A DNA stretch of 64,000 bases, taken from the NCBI RefSeq assembly GCF_000973725.1, contig NZ_CP009621.1, forward strand, positions 3,396,001 through 3,460,000. The letters are read 5' to 3'. The first letter of the stretch is position 1. Every line of letters begins with the position of its first letter. Of the stretch, positions 46,563-55,838 are shown one piece after another. A program made the position numbers and the translations under genes. Origin of the DNA: Pontibacter korlensis. Lineage in GTDB: Bacteria; Bacteroidota; Bacteroidia; Cytophagales; Hymenobacteraceae. Under the pieces are notes generated by a model, which made no database searches, was not told where the DNA came from, and worked only from the letters and a program-made list of their open reading frames with translations.

Positions 46563-47996
46563 TTATTGGGCCAATGCGCTAAGGTAGTTGTATACTAGGC
46601 GTACGCCTGTGCCGGTAGCTTGCTTGCCACGGTAGGAGTCTTCTCCCTGTAGAAAGGCTGTGCCAGCAATGTCGAAGTGTACCCAAGGGTAGCTGGTGAA
46701 CACCTCGAGGAACTTACCAGCTGTGATGGCTCCGGCATCTGCACCTCCTATATTTTTGATGTCGGCTACGTCAGACTCCAGCTGTTTCTTATACTCATCC
46801 CACAGCGGGAACTCCACAATACGCTCGTGTACGTTCTCGCCTGCCTTTTTCAGGGCTGTCATGATTTCTTCACCGGCGGTACCCATGGCTACAGAAGCCT
46901 CCTTACCAATGGCGCGCATGGCTGCTCCTGTCAGGGTAGCGAAATCCAGCACTAGTTCAGGGTTATACTTTTTGGCAAAGCAAAGTGCGTCGGCAAGTAT
47001 AAGACGACCTTCTGCATCGGTGTTAAGTACCTCAACTGTCATGCCGTTAAACATCGTAATAACATCGCCTGGGGCTACCGCCTGCCCGCCTGGGCGGTTG
47101 TCGGTGGCCGGTACAAGCGCAATTACGTGCAATGGCAATTTGTTTTTGGCCACAGCATACATAGCACCTGCAACGGCAGCCGCTCCAGCCATGTCAGACT
47201 TCATAAAGTCCATGGAGTTTGGTGTAGGTTTCAGGCTGAGACCACCGGTATCATACACTACGCCCTTACCTACCAGCACGTACGGCTTACTATTTTTAGC
47301 GTTCTCCGGCTTCCACTCCATTATAGTAAAGGTAGCTGGCTCTTCGCTGCCCTGGTTCACGGCCAGCAGGCCTCCCATCTTCAGCGTCTGTATCTTTACT
47401 TCGTCGAGTACTTCAGTTTTGAAGCCTGCCTCTGCGCCCAATGCTTCCAATTCTTCGCTGAACTGGGTAGCGTTTTGGTGGCTGTGCGGCTCGTTTACTA
47501 GGTCGCGGGTTTTTAGTACTGCCTCCAGTACATTCGCTAATTCCTGCACCTGCGCCTCTGTTACCTGCTCATCGGCAATGGTTACAGTCTGCAGTGAGCT
47601 TGGCTTTGCATCTTTAGTTTTATGCTTCAGGTATGTGTAGTTGCTCAGGTAAATACCCTCTGCCAAGTATAAACTGGCTTTAGTAGCTGTTTTATCAAGT
47701 ATAGAGATGCCTTCTACCTTATCAGATTTTAGCTGCTTTAGCAAAGCATGGCCAGCCTGGCGGATTGCCTCGTTGCGGGCACTCTCGGTTTTGGACTCCG
47801 GCGCCACTACTACATATACGTGGTGCGTGTAGCGGTTCAGGTTAATCAGTTTAGCCTCCCGGTCTACTTGCTGCTGCACATATTGTTGTTCCTCTGGCTG
47901 CAGCTCAGAAAGCTGCGCCACGCTGCCTGCATTCACAATAAGTGCGAAATCGGCATTTTTCGCTAAGCTTGTATCGTATTTAAGTTGTGTTGGCAT
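46563..47996 (-). CDS. pepA: Leucyl aminopeptidase, M17 family
   Basis: A cytosolic di-zinc aminopeptidase of 477 aa. The N-terminal domain (1-160) is variable. The catalytic domain has VGKGVVYDTGGLSLKP (near 247), MKSDMAGAAAVAGAM with the metal-binding residues, and the M17 signature NTDAEGRLILADAL (near 335). The frame remains open for 113 codons upstream, but I start at the ATG at 47996 (MPTQLKYDTS), since the upstream part overlaps rsmA on the other strand and is not protein-like. First gene of the run to fabH. Confidence 0.93.
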   Translation of the reverse strand: MPTQLKYDTSLAKNADFALIVNAGSVAQLSELQPEEQQYVQQQVDREAKLINLNRYTHHVYVVVAPESKTESARNEAIRQAGHALLKQLKSDKVEGISILDKTATKASLYLAEGIYLSNYTYLKHKTKDAKPSSLQTVTIADEQVTEAQVQELANVLEAVLKTRDLVNEPHSHQNATQFSEELEALGAEAGFKTEVLDEVKIQTLKMGGLLAVNQGSEEPATFTIMEWKPENAKNSKPYVLVGKGVVYDTGGLSLKPTPNSMDFMKSDMAGAAAVAGAMYAVAKNKLPLHVIALVPATDNRPGGQAVAPGDVITMFNGMTVEVLNTDAEGRLILADALCFAKKYNPELVLDFATLTGAAMRAIGKEASVAMGTAGEEIMTALKKAGENVHERIVEFPLWDEYKKQLESDVADIKNIGGADAGAITAGKFLEVFTSYPWVHFDIAGTAFLQGEDSYRGKQATGTGVRLVYNYLSALAQ

Positions 47997-48156
47997 CTGT
48001 CGTTTGTATCTTTGGTGCTGCAATATAGTAAGTATAATACGTAATGTGAAAAACGGTACCTGCGGCTGCAGTTTACCGCTAGCACATACAATTAAGGTAT
48101 AACGGGTTTGGGCTGAAAAGTATACTTTACGGCCGCAAAACCATAAGCAACACAAC

Positions 48157-48942
48157 GTGAGCAACGTAAGACCCAAGAAGCACCTGGGCCAGCACTTCCT
48201 GGTAGACCAGAATATAGCGAAGAAGATAGTAGAGCAGCTGACGCTGCCCGGAAACGTGCAGGATGTGCTGGAGATTGGCCCTGGCATGGGAGTGCTCACC
48301 AAATACCTCTTGCAGCACCAAGAATACCGCACCACCGTGGTAGATATAGACAGGGAGTCGATTGCTTACCTGCAACAGCATTTCCCGGAGCTGGGAGATC
48401 GTATTATCTCAGCTGACTTTCTGAAGACCGATCTGAGTACACTTTTCCCCGGCCGTTTCGCCATCATTGGAAACTTTCCTTACAACATATCGAGCCAGAT
48501 TTTTTTTAAAGTACTGGAACACCGCGATGTGGTGCCAGAGGTGGTTTGTATGATTCAGAAGGAGGTAGCCGAGCGATTGGCTTCGCCTCCAGGTTCTAAG
48601 GCCTATGGTATTTTAAGTGTGCTGCTGCAGGCCTTTTATACTATAGACTATAAGTTCACGGTGCACGAGCATGTGTTTAACCCGCCTCCCAAAGTAAAAT
48701 CTGCAGTAATTGGCCTTGTGCGTAACCAGGTAGAGCGGCTGGAATGCGATGAGAAGCTGTTTCATCAGGTGGTGAAACTAAGCTTTGGTACCCGACGCAA
48801 AACCCTTAGAAACTCCCTCCGGACTTACAACCTGCCTCCTGAAGTACAGGCACTTCCTGTATTTGATAAGCGGGCTGAGCAGCTTTCGGTGCAGGACTTC
48901 GTAGAATTGACACAACTAGTAGAGCAGAACATAAAGCAATAG
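48157..48942 (+). CDS. rsmA: 16S rRNA (adenine1518/1519-N6)-dimethyltransferase
   Basis: RsmA (KsgA) dimethylates two adenines near the 3' end of 16S rRNA during 30S maturation. The 261 residues start RPKKHLGQHFLVDQNIAKKI. The SAM-binding loop is DVLEIGPGMGVLTKYLL (near 34) and the catalytic motif NFPYNISSQIFFKVLE (near 105). FNPPPKVKSAVI is conserved. It uses a GTG start, and mgtE begins one base after its stop. Confidence 0.96.
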   Translation: MSNVRPKKHLGQHFLVDQNIAKKIVEQLTLPGNVQDVLEIGPGMGVLTKYLLQHQEYRTTVVDIDRESIAYLQQHFPELGDRIISADFLKTDLSTLFPGRFAIIGNFPYNISSQIFFKVLEHRDVVPEVVCMIQKEVAERLASPPGSKAYGILSVLLQAFYTIDYKFTVHEHVFNPPPKVKSAVIGLVRNQVERLECDEKLFHQVVKLSFGTRRKTLRNSLRTYNLPPEVQALPVFDKRAEQLSVQDFVELTQLVEQNIKQ

Positions 48943-48943
48943 T

Positions 48944-50296
48944 ATGCAGGTAGAGATTACACGTGAGTATATTGAGCAGGTAGAGGCAGCCATTGAACGC
49001 AAGGACCGGGAGTTTATCCTGAGTACCATGGACGAGATGCACCCCGCCGACATCATCACGGTGCTCTACGAACTGGATTCCAACGAGTCGCGCTATGTAC
49101 TGGAGCTGCTGCCTTCTGAGGTAGGGGCAGAAATTCTGAGCGACCTGGACGATGATATTCGGAGTGAGTTCCTCAGCAATTTTACGAGCGAGGAGATAGC
49201 GCGCTACATCAACCTGATGCACTCTGATGATGCGGTGGATATCCTGAACGAGCAGTCGGTGCAGACGCGGGAAGAGGTAATTGCTCATATCGATAGTGAT
49301 GAGAAAGTTGCTGCCATTCTGGACCTGCTGCACTATGAGGAGGACTGCGCCGGTGGTTTGATGGCAAAGGAGCTCATTAAGGTAAACCTGAACTGGCGTG
49401 TGCGGCAATGTATTGAGGAAGTAAGGCGGCAGGCAGAGCGTGTAGCCCGTATTTATACGGTGTATGTGGTAGATGACCGTGATAAGCTGCTCGGCCGTGT
49501 CAGTGTGAAGCGCCTGTTGCTCTCTAAAGACGACACACAGGTAAAGGATATTTACAGTGAGGACGTGATCTCGATTGAGTCTTACAAAGATGAGAGTGAG
49601 GTGGTGAGCGTCATGCAGCGTTATGACCTGGAAGCTATACCTGTAGTAAACATACAGGGGCGTTTGTTGGGGCGTATTACTATTGATGACGTGGTAGACG
49701 TAATGCAGGAGCAAGCTGAATTAAGCCGACAGCTCATGACCGGTATCTCGGAGAGCGTTGAGGAAGATGACAGCGTGCTGCGCATTTCCCGCGCCCGTTT
49801 GCCGTGGCTTATTATCGGTATGGTGGGTGGTCTGCTGGCTGCCCAGTTCATGGGCTTCTATGAGAACGACATTGCCTTGCTGCCTGCTGTAGCACTGTTT
49901 GTGCCGCTCATAACAGCAACGGGCGGTAACGTGGGTATACAGTCGTCTTCTATCATTATCCAGACACTTTCCTCTAACGAGGTAATTTTCGATAACATTG
50001 CCCAGCGTTTAATGAAGGTGTTGCTGGTAGCCCTGGTAAATGCACTCATCATTTCTGTACTTGTTTTTTCCTTCACGCTTCTGTTCCGCCACGACTTTAC
50101 CTTATCTATGGTGGTATCGGTGGCGTTGTTTTCAGTCGTGATGCTGGCTTCCCTGATGGGTACTGTCACACCTATGATATTAGACAAGTTTGGAATCAAC
50201 CCTGCCGTGGCTGCAGGCCCTTTTATTACCACAGCCAACGACTTACTAGGGCTTACCATTTACTTTGGTATAGCGCATATGCTCTACAACTTATAA
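48944..50296 (+). CDS. mgtE: Magnesium transporter MgtE
   Basis: A 450-residue Mg2+ channel/transporter. Residues 1-130 are the N domain (HPADIITVLYELDSNES), 135-260 hold two CBS domains (AGGLMAKELIKV, DRDKLLGRVSV, EAIPVVNIQGRLLGRITIDDVVD), and 285-450 contain five membrane helices with the pore segment ATGGNVGIQSSSII. The N and CBS domains gate the pore according to cytosolic Mg2+. It is coupled to rsmA with a one-base gap. Confidence 0.95.
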   Translation: MQVEITREYIEQVEAAIERKDREFILSTMDEMHPADIITVLYELDSNESRYVLELLPSEVGAEILSDLDDDIRSEFLSNFTSEEIARYINLMHSDDAVDILNEQSVQTREEVIAHIDSDEKVAAILDLLHYEEDCAGGLMAKELIKVNLNWRVRQCIEEVRRQAERVARIYTVYVVDDRDKLLGRVSVKRLLLSKDDTQVKDIYSEDVISIESYKDESEVVSVMQRYDLEAIPVVNIQGRLLGRITIDDVVDVMQEQAELSRQLMTGISESVEEDDSVLRISRARLPWLIIGMVGGLLAAQFMGFYENDIALLPAVALFVPLITATGGNVGIQSSSIIIQTLSSNEVIFDNIAQRLMKVLLVALVNALIISVLVFSFTLLFRHDFTLSMVVSVALFSVVMLASLMGTVTPMILDKFGINPAVAAGPFITTANDLLGLTIYFGIAHMLYNL

Positions 50297-50320
50297 ATAC
50301 AGAGCAGCAGGCGGGTCAGA

Positions 50321-51241
50321 TCACTCTTCCTGCTGCTCTTCTTTCTTTTCTTTTTCCTCCTTCATGTTTTTTACCTGCTTCACTATATCAACAGTGCCTG
50401 TTTTAGTGGAATTGATCTCGACGGTTCCGACCACTTCGCTGCGAGGTTCTATCACCATATAGCTCTTCATGGTATAAGGCCATTCCGTATCACCCGTGAT
50501 CACATCAAAAGCTGCTTTTAAAGGTTTCTTCGTGTCCGAAAGTACCGGCATCTGTATTTCGGTTACGTCATGAGCCTTGATAAACTTTGTTTCTTGGGTG
50601 TTGCCTACAGAGGTCATGTAATCTTTTAGTTGCAAGTCCATTTTCATGTCCTTTATGTCAAAGGCAAACTCATTAGGGTTGTCAATCTTCATGGTCATGA
50701 TCATCCCCATGCTGTCTAACCCAAAATCCTGCACTTTTATTCCTGTTACCTCCATACCTGGTAGGGCCGGTATCACCATGTCCAGTTCTTCATTAATATC
50801 AAACTCCTGCCGGCCAAAAAGGGGAACATCTGCAAAGGCTTTAATATGTGCCTGTACAGGAGCATCTTCCTTCACCTGTCGGCGTACCAGTTCCCTTGTA
50901 GTATTATGGTTCATGCTCACGGGAATTGTCAGGGTTTGTGTTCTGCCTTTCTTGGAGTCCTTGTCAAAGCCTTTCTGGCCTTTCGATACACTTGTGCCAT
51001 AAAGCTGCATATCGTAGGCAAGGCTATCAATAAAAACAGAAACCAGTTTAGAGGATACATCCAACTGCACCTGTATTGTGGCTCTTTCTTCTTCTATGCG
51101 TGCGTCTGTAATGCGCATGTTGTCTATGGTCGGCGCGAGATATGAGATTAATTTTTCGCGGGGCACCAGCAGAAAGCTTAGTACAGCTAATAGTATAAAG
51201 ACGCCAACAAGTATGGCAACAACTGAGAGAGCTCGTTTCAT
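50321..51241 (-). CDS. LEA type 2 (WHy-like) family protein, membrane-anchored
   Basis: A 306-residue protein with an N-terminal membrane anchor (about 5-27, VVAILVGVFILLAVLSFLLV) and a long beta-rich periplasmic part. The part around 150-250 (IKVQDFGLDSMGMIMTMKI, DNPNEFAFDIKDMKMDLQLK) fits the LEA14/WHy fold, and a similar pattern appears before it, so two such domains are possible. The tail is a charged Lys/Glu run (KEEKEKKEEQQEE). Function unknown; such proteins are linked to desiccation or envelope stress in other organisms. It converges on mgtE. Confidence 0.7.
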   Translation of the reverse strand: MKRALSVVAILVGVFILLAVLSFLLVPREKLISYLAPTIDNMRITDARIEEERATIQVQLDVSSKLVSVFIDSLAYDMQLYGTSVSKGQKGFDKDSKKGRTQTLTIPVSMNHNTTRELVRRQVKEDAPVQAHIKAFADVPLFGRQEFDINEELDMVIPALPGMEVTGIKVQDFGLDSMGMIMTMKIDNPNEFAFDIKDMKMDLQLKDYMTSVGNTQETKFIKAHDVTEIQMPVLSDTKKPLKAAFDVITGDTEWPYTMKSYMVIEPRSEVVGTVEINSTKTGTVDIVKQVKNMKEEKEKKEEQQEE

Positions 51242-51471
51242 AGGTAAAGTATAAAAGTTCTGAACTGCAAGTATCAGGTATAGGCTAGTAACCTGCTACT
51301 TTTAATTAAGTACGTTAGGTTTTCTGGCTTTAGCCCTTGAGGACCAGTAATCTGTGGCAGGTGGTTCGACTCGGTGGTAAAGAGAGCAAAAATGGTAGTT
51401 TGCCATCCTCGCTGATAGACTATACTTTTACACTACTTTATAAACTAAACTAATCGCATACCAATCGTTCC

Positions 51472-52419
51472 ATGTCAGCCCGAATACTAATCATTGATGA
51501 GCTACACCCAAGCATGTTTCCGATGCTGCAAAGCATTGGGGTGGAAGCTATATATAAGCCGGAAATAAAGCCCGTAGACGTGAGGGAAGCTTTGGCAGGC
51601 ATGGATGGACTGATTGTGCGTTCAAAAATGCGTATCACGGCTGATGTTGTTGCCGAAGCAGCTAATCTGAAGTTTGTGGCCAGGGCTGGAGCAGGCTTAG
51701 ACAACATTGAGGTGGAAAAGCTGGAACAGATGGGGATACATGTGCTGGGAGCTAATGAGGGAAATAGTCAGGCTGTAGGTGAGTTCACTTTAGGGTTATT
51801 GCTATCTCTGATGCGTAATATACCCCGAAGCAACAGCGAGGTAGCGCAAAAAGTATGGCTGCGTGAAGAGAACCGAGGAGAGGAGATTAGTGGTAGAACC
51901 ATTGGTATCATTGGTTTCGGGAACATGGGGCAAAGCTTTGCCCGTGTACTTACCGGGTTTGGCTGCCGTATGCTGGCATACGACCGCTTTGCACCAGAAA
52001 AAATCAACCTGCCGGTAGAGCGTGTGCCCCTGGAGCAGATACAGGAAGAGGCTGATGTTATAAGCCTGCATATCCCTTACATTAAAGAGAACCTGCACTT
52101 TGCAAATGATTCATTTTTTAGGAGCTTCAGTAAGTCTATCTGGTTTCTAAATACATCGCGCGGCGATGTGGTGGACCAGCAAGCATTAGTAAACCATTTG
52201 AAAGCAGGAAGTGTAAAAGGCGCAGCGCTGGATGTGCTGGAGAATGAGAAACTGCATACATTAACGGAGCAGCAACAACAGGAATTTGAGTTTTTGGCAT
52301 CGGCTCCTAATGTTATCCTGACACCGCATATTGCCGGCTGGACACATGAGTCGTATGTTAAGATTAATGAGGTGCTGGTGCAGAAGATACAGCGGCTTTT
52401 GGAGAAGCGTAACGGCTGA
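51472..52419 (+). CDS. D-2-hydroxyacid (phosphoglycerate-type) dehydrogenase
   Basis: A 315-residue NAD-dependent dehydrogenase. The N-terminal half has GLIVRSKMRITADVV and FVARAGAGLDNIEVEKLE (near 78). The Rossmann motif is IGIIGFGNMGQSFARVL (near 147), the catalytic Arg is in NTSRGDVVDQQAL (near 228) and the His in ILTPHIAGWTHES (near 284). It lacks the ACT domain of long SerA forms. Phosphoglycerate oxidation for serine synthesis is the likeliest role, but other 2-hydroxyacids are possible. Confidence 0.88.
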   Translation: MSARILIIDELHPSMFPMLQSIGVEAIYKPEIKPVDVREALAGMDGLIVRSKMRITADVVAEAANLKFVARAGAGLDNIEVEKLEQMGIHVLGANEGNSQAVGEFTLGLLLSLMRNIPRSNSEVAQKVWLREENRGEEISGRTIGIIGFGNMGQSFARVLTGFGCRMLAYDRFAPEKINLPVERVPLEQIQEEADVISLHIPYIKENLHFANDSFFRSFSKSIWFLNTSRGDVVDQQALVNHLKAGSVKGAALDVLENEKLHTLTEQQQQEFEFLASAPNVILTPHIAGWTHESYVKINEVLVQKIQRLLEKRNG

Positions 52420-52540
52420 AATTTACTGCTTTTGATTACTATTCCTGTGCCTTTTTTACCCGTTTTTTGGGCCCTGACGTAGGAAATAGGAGAGAAAATA
52501 AATTAGGCAGCGTGTCATAAATATTTTTATCTTTGCCTAG

Positions 52541-52710
52541 AACAGGCGCTATGGGGGAGGAGCTTCCAGGCGTACAGAATTGCAAAAAGTCAGGCTTATG
52601 CTAAACTTGGTGGTACAGGTATATTGGCCACCGCACTGGAAAAGAATTAAATAATTTTACATATTTGGCAAAAAGAACGGTTATGCAGGCCATAACCGTT
52701 CTTTTTGTTT
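52541..52710 (+). ncRNA. Candidate structured small RNA or greA leader
   Basis: TATCTTTG at 52528-52535 matches the -7 box and predicts a start near 52541. Within the stretch, TTCCAG (52564-52569) can pair with CTGGAA (52636-52641). GGTGG/CCACC form an inner hairpin near 52610-52635. A 16-bp stem, AAAAAGAACGGTTATG/CATAACCGTTCTTTTT (52670-52706), followed by T, ends it. It is not tmRNA or SRP RNA by sequence. It could be a free sRNA or a terminator-controlled greA leader. Confidence 0.35.
52670..52710 (+). terminator. Strong terminator in front of greA
   Basis: AAAAAGAACGGTTATG (52670-52685) and CATAACCGTTCTTTTT (52691-52706) pair perfectly around a 5-nt loop and are followed by GTTTTTG. Read in the + direction it ends whatever is transcribed before greA. 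Confidence 0.85.
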
Positions 52711-52738
52711 TTGTGTTTTAAAACGTGAAAACCAAACC

Positions 52739-53212
52739 ATGAGCAAGATTAATTATTACACTGCTGAAGGGCTGCAAAAGCTTAAGGACGAGTTAGCAGA
52801 GCTCAAAACGAAAGGCCGTGCTGAGGTAGCACGTCAATTAGCTGAAGCACGCGACAAAGGAGACCTTAGTGAGAACGCTGAGTATGATGCAGCCAAAGAT
52901 GCCCAAGGCCATCTGGAATTAAAAATTGCCAAACTAGAGGAGGTTGTAGGCAATGCCCGCCTGATTGATGAGTCTAACCTGGATTCTAGTAAGGCCCTCA
53001 TCCTGTCGAAGGTGAAGATCAAGAACCTGAAAAACAACATGGTCGTTGACTATACATTAGTTGCCGAGGAAGAGGCGGATCTGGCCTCTGGCAAAATCTC
53101 TGTAAAGTCGCCGATTGGTAAAGGCCTTTTAGGTAAGTCTGTAGGCGATGTGGCCGAGATTACGGTACCAGCAGGTAAAATTGAATTCAAGATTTTAGAA
53201 ATCAGCCGATAA
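52739..53212 (+). CDS. greA: Transcription elongation factor GreA
   Basis: GreA rescues backtracked RNA polymerase by stimulating cleavage of the nascent RNA. The 157-residue protein has the N-terminal coiled coil (YTAEGLQKLKDELAELKTKG, ARDKGDLSENAEYDAAKDAQ) with the acidic tip residues DLSENAEYD. A C-terminal FKBP-like domain ends KSPIGKGLLGKSVGDVAEI. The promoter must lie within the 30 bases after the terminator, or the gene is read through it. Confidence 0.96.
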   Translation: MSKINYYTAEGLQKLKDELAELKTKGRAEVARQLAEARDKGDLSENAEYDAAKDAQGHLELKIAKLEEVVGNARLIDESNLDSSKALILSKVKIKNLKNNMVVDYTLVAEEEADLASGKISVKSPIGKGLLGKSVGDVAEITVPAGKIEFKILEISR

Positions 53213-53215
53213 ACT

Positions 53216-53617
53216 ATGGAACCTTCGATATTCACAAAGATTGTAAACGGAGAAATACCTGCTTATAAAATAGCAGAGGATGATCGTTACCTGGCCTTTC
53301 TGGATGTATTCCCTACAACCAAAGGTCATACTCTTGTAATACCGAAGCAACAGATTGACTATATTTTCGACCTCGACGACGAACTATACCTGGGCTTGAT
53401 GGCCTTTGCCAAGAAGGTAGCTGCAGCTGTAGAAAAAGCCGTTCCTTGTAAGCGCATTGGTGTGGCAGTAGTCGGCATCGAAGTGCCCCACGCACACGTG
53501 CACCTTATTCCGCTCAACAGTATGCAGGACATGAATTTTGCCAACAAGCAGAAGTTCAGTAAAGAAGAGTTTGAAGAAGTAGCTGAAAAAATTAGAGAGG
53601 CCTATAACGCTTCTTAA
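53216..53617 (+). CDS. HIT family nucleotide-binding hydrolase
   Basis: A 133-residue histidine-triad protein. SIFTKIVNGEIPAYKIAEDD opens it, FPTTKGHTLVIPK follows, and the triad is EVPHAHVHLIPLNS (near 87). HIT proteins hydrolyse adenosine phosphoramidates or dinucleotides. The start is 3 bases after the greA stop, so they form one transcript. Confidence 0.94.
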   Translation: MEPSIFTKIVNGEIPAYKIAEDDRYLAFLDVFPTTKGHTLVIPKQQIDYIFDLDDELYLGLMAFAKKVAAAVEKAVPCKRIGVAVVGIEVPHAHVHLIPLNSMQDMNFANKQKFSKEEFEEVAEKIREAYNAS

Positions 53618-53640
53618 CATACATTTGGAATAATATAGGG

Positions 53641-53668
53641 AGCCGGTGCCAAAAGCGCCGGCTTTTTT
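53641..53668 (+). terminator. Terminator of greA-HIT
   Basis: AGCCGGTGC and GCGCCGGCT form a 9-bp stem with one G-T pair and a 5-nt loop, followed by TTTTTT. Confidence 0.8.
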
Positions 53669-54250
53669 GTGTACTGGTGATTTGACAGAGTTTAGTGTAG
53701 GATAGCACTCAAATACTTTTGGCCCTACATTGTCTAAGAAAGTAAGCCCGTAACTGACATTTCTGAAGTATGAGTGCTGTTGCATTGGTTAATTAGGTGA
53801 ACCCACCCCTGACCTCCAGGGAGGGGGATTTTCGGGAAGATGCTTACACCCCTGAGACCTCCGGTCGCAAGTTTCGACTCTCGTCCCACTTGTCCTCAAG
53901 GAGACAGTTGCAGAAAGCAGTGGCTATTAAATTGATCCCAGTCCTTGGGCTGGGCGCCTTGTGAGATCTAAGGGTATGCTGAGCGTTAGCAAGGCAAGGA
54001 GGGAACACAGCGCGATGCCTAAGGACGAGGCCTCCCAGCCTTGAGGGTACCAAATTTAGAAGTGAAACAATGAAAGCTGTTAAGCCCAGGATGAACAGAA
54101 TTTAGAAAAAACAGCTTACTTGAGGCTAAAGAGAGCGCAGCTACGGAAGTATAAAACAGGTTATAGCTCTATCAGCTACTTAAGTAATACGCTATAAAAG
54201 GGGAAGTACAAAAGTAAGATAACTTGAGTAAGTCAGGAAATAATAGATAA
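53669..54250. other. Gene-poor region with repeat and GC-rich palindromes
   Basis: No credible gene. It holds a repeat copy (53800-53832) and a GC-rich part to about 54050 with several small palindromes. One is CCCAGTCCTTGGGCTGGG near 53938-53955; another is GCCTTG...CAAGGC around 53957-53997. The bases from 54060 to 54250 are AT-rich and featureless. Confidence 0.5.
53800..53832. repeat. Copy of the ACCCACCCCT/GGAGGGGGAT repeat
   Basis: ACCCACCCCTGACCTCC then AGGGAGGGGGATTTT matches the inverse copy at 16883-16914 and the degenerate one at 12539-12572. CCTCC/GGAGG can pair. Confidence 0.6.
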
Positions 54251-54823
54251 CTACTTACTCGCTAATCTATCCGGATTATCCGTTAGAAAACTCTTCCAGG
54301 ACTTACCGCCCTGCTTGGCATTATTACCTTTTTGGTAGTGGTGGCAAAGCGCCACACCAAGCGCATCTGTAGCATCCAGTAGTTTGGGAACCTCCTGTAT
54401 TTTCAGGATCTGCATCAGCATACTTGCCACCTGCTCTTTAGAAGCGTTACCGTTTCCGGTGATAGACTGTTTTATCTTTTTGGGGGCATACTCTACATAA
54501 GGGATGTCGCGAGATAGTGCGGCAGCTATGGCCACGCCCTGTGCACGCCCTAGTTTAAGCATACTCTGCACATTGGTGCCGTAGAAAGGAGACTCGATAG
54601 CCAGCTCGTCGGGGAGGTACTCATCGATAAGCTGTATCATGCGGTCAAAAATTTTCTTTAACTTGATGGCGTGGTTACTGTAACTCTTAAGGTGAATAAC
54701 ACCAAACTGCAGCACCTGCACCTTCGAGCCAGTTACTTCGATAAGGCCGTAGCCCATAACTTGTGTGCCGGGGTCGATGCCAAGAATAAGTTTATTAGGT
54801 GGAAGTGCAGAAGAGTAAGCCAT
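54251..54823 (-). CDS. ruvC: Crossover junction endodeoxyribonuclease RuvC
   Basis: RuvC resolves Holliday junctions with RuvAB. The 190-residue protein has its acidic catalytic residues in [19 protein letters not shown] (Asp near 15), [19 protein letters not shown] (Glu near 77) and [14 protein letters not shown] (near 150). I start at the ATG at 54823 ([11 protein letters not shown]); the extra upstream codons overlap the divergent flippase gene. The C-terminus is a little long but normal. Confidence 0.94.
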   Translation of the reverse strand: MAYSSALPPNKLILGIDPGTQVMGYGLIEVTGSKVQVLQFGVIHLKSYSNHAIKLKKIFDRMIQLIDEYLPDELAIESPFYGTNVQSMLKLGRAQGVAIAAALSRDIPYVEYAPKKIKQSITGNGNASKEQVASMLMQILKIQEVPKLLDATDALGVALCHHYQKGNNAKQGGKSWKSFLTDNPDRLASK

Positions 54824-54848
54824 AGGGGTGCAAAAATAAGACATTATC

Positions 54849-55838
54849 TTGAACATCAATCTTCATAAAAGATTCCTTTTATTGCTGGGTAAGGCATTGG
54901 TAGTGGGATTAACACTGTTTCTGCTTTATCAGGCTGTTTTTACTGCACCTGATACCCTGCTGAGTTGGGGCGAGATTCTACGTCAGGCCACGCAAAGTGA
55001 GTTGAGATACCTCTTGTTAATAGCAGCCATACTTATACCTGTAAACTGGGGCTTTGAAGCCCGTAAGTGGCAGCTGCTGGGGCAAAAGCTGGAGAAAATA
55101 TCTTTTCTGAGAGCATACCGAGCCGTAATGGTTGGCCTCACCTTGGGCTTCATCACTCCAAACCGCCTTGGCGACTATGCGGGACGTGTGCTCGAGCTTA
55201 AAAGTCAGCAACGTCTGGAGGCAATCGGAGCCATTTTTATTGGCAGGTTCTGCCAGTTAGTAGCCACAGTACTGGCAGGCTCAGGCGGATTGCTGTACTT
55301 TATACTAATCTTTGGCTGGCCGGTATACCCTGCAGTGTCGCTAAGCCTGTTTGTGCTACTTCTGGGTGTTTGCGTAGCCATGTTGCTGCTGCTTTACAAT
55401 GCAAGGGCAATGGTAGCTGTGGTAGCAGCTATCCCGCTGCTGCGCTCTTTTGTGCCCTATGTATCCATCATGAGCACTTATACATCCAGGGAGGTGACAA
55501 AGCTGCTGTGGCTGTCCTTGGGGCGCTATACGGTTTTCCTGGTACAGTTCGTTTTGCTGCTTATACTTTTCAATATTGAGCTAAACCCGTTGCAGTATCT
55601 AAGCGGAGTGTCAGGTACCTTTTTTCTGAAATCAGTTGTGCCCTCAGTAAGCCTACTCTCTGACTTGGGGGTGCGGGAGCTGTCAGCCATGTACCTGTTC
55701 AGCCTGCTTGGGCAGGCGCGGTTACAGGTGCTAAGTGCAAGCCTGAGTCTGTGGTTGCTGAATATTGCCGTGCCAAGTGCTATAGGACTTTTCTTTGTTC
55801 TTCGCTTGCGGTTAGCCAGGAAAGGAGTAGCAGTATGA
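54849..55838 (+). CDS. Flippase-like (lysylphosphatidylglycerol synthase TM region) membrane protein
   Basis: A 329-residue protein with about eight membrane helices and the UPF0104/LPG-synthase TM pattern: [15 protein letters not shown] (near 56), then [22 protein letters not shown] (near 90). [22 protein letters not shown] (near 257) is the second conserved segment. These proteins are thought to flip lipids or glycolipids. The start is TTG at 54849. Its stop overlaps the next gene (ATGA), so it works with the glycosyltransferase that follows. Confidence 0.82.
   Translation: MNINLHKRFLLLLGKALVVGLTLFLLYQAVFTAPDTLLSWGEILRQATQSELRYLLLIAAILIPVNWGFEARKWQLLGQKLEKISFLRAYRAVMVGLTLGFITPNRLGDYAGRVLELKSQQRLEAIGAIFIGRFCQLVATVLAGSGGLLYFILIFGWPVYPAVSLSLFVLLLGVCVAMLLLLYNARAMVAVVAAIPLLRSFVPYVSIMSTYTSREVTKLLWLSLGRYTVFLVQFVLLLILFNIELNPLQYLSGVSGTFFLKSVVPSVSLLSDLGVRELSAMYLFSLLGQARLQVLSASLSLWLLNIAVPSAIGLFFVLRLRLARKGVAV

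Larger units (their letters stand above)
52420..52738. other. Leader region between the dehydrogenase and greA
   Basis: A 319-base gap without an open frame. It holds a TATCTTTG promoter-like box (52528-52535), a candidate structured RNA and a strong terminator (52670-52708) only 30 bases before the greA ATG. Confidence 0.5.

Noticed and set aside
47997..48335. N-terminal 113-codon extension of the leucyl aminopeptidase frame
   Set aside because: It overlaps rsmA on the other strand, is Cys/Trp-rich and unlike protein, and the family begins at the ATG at 47996.
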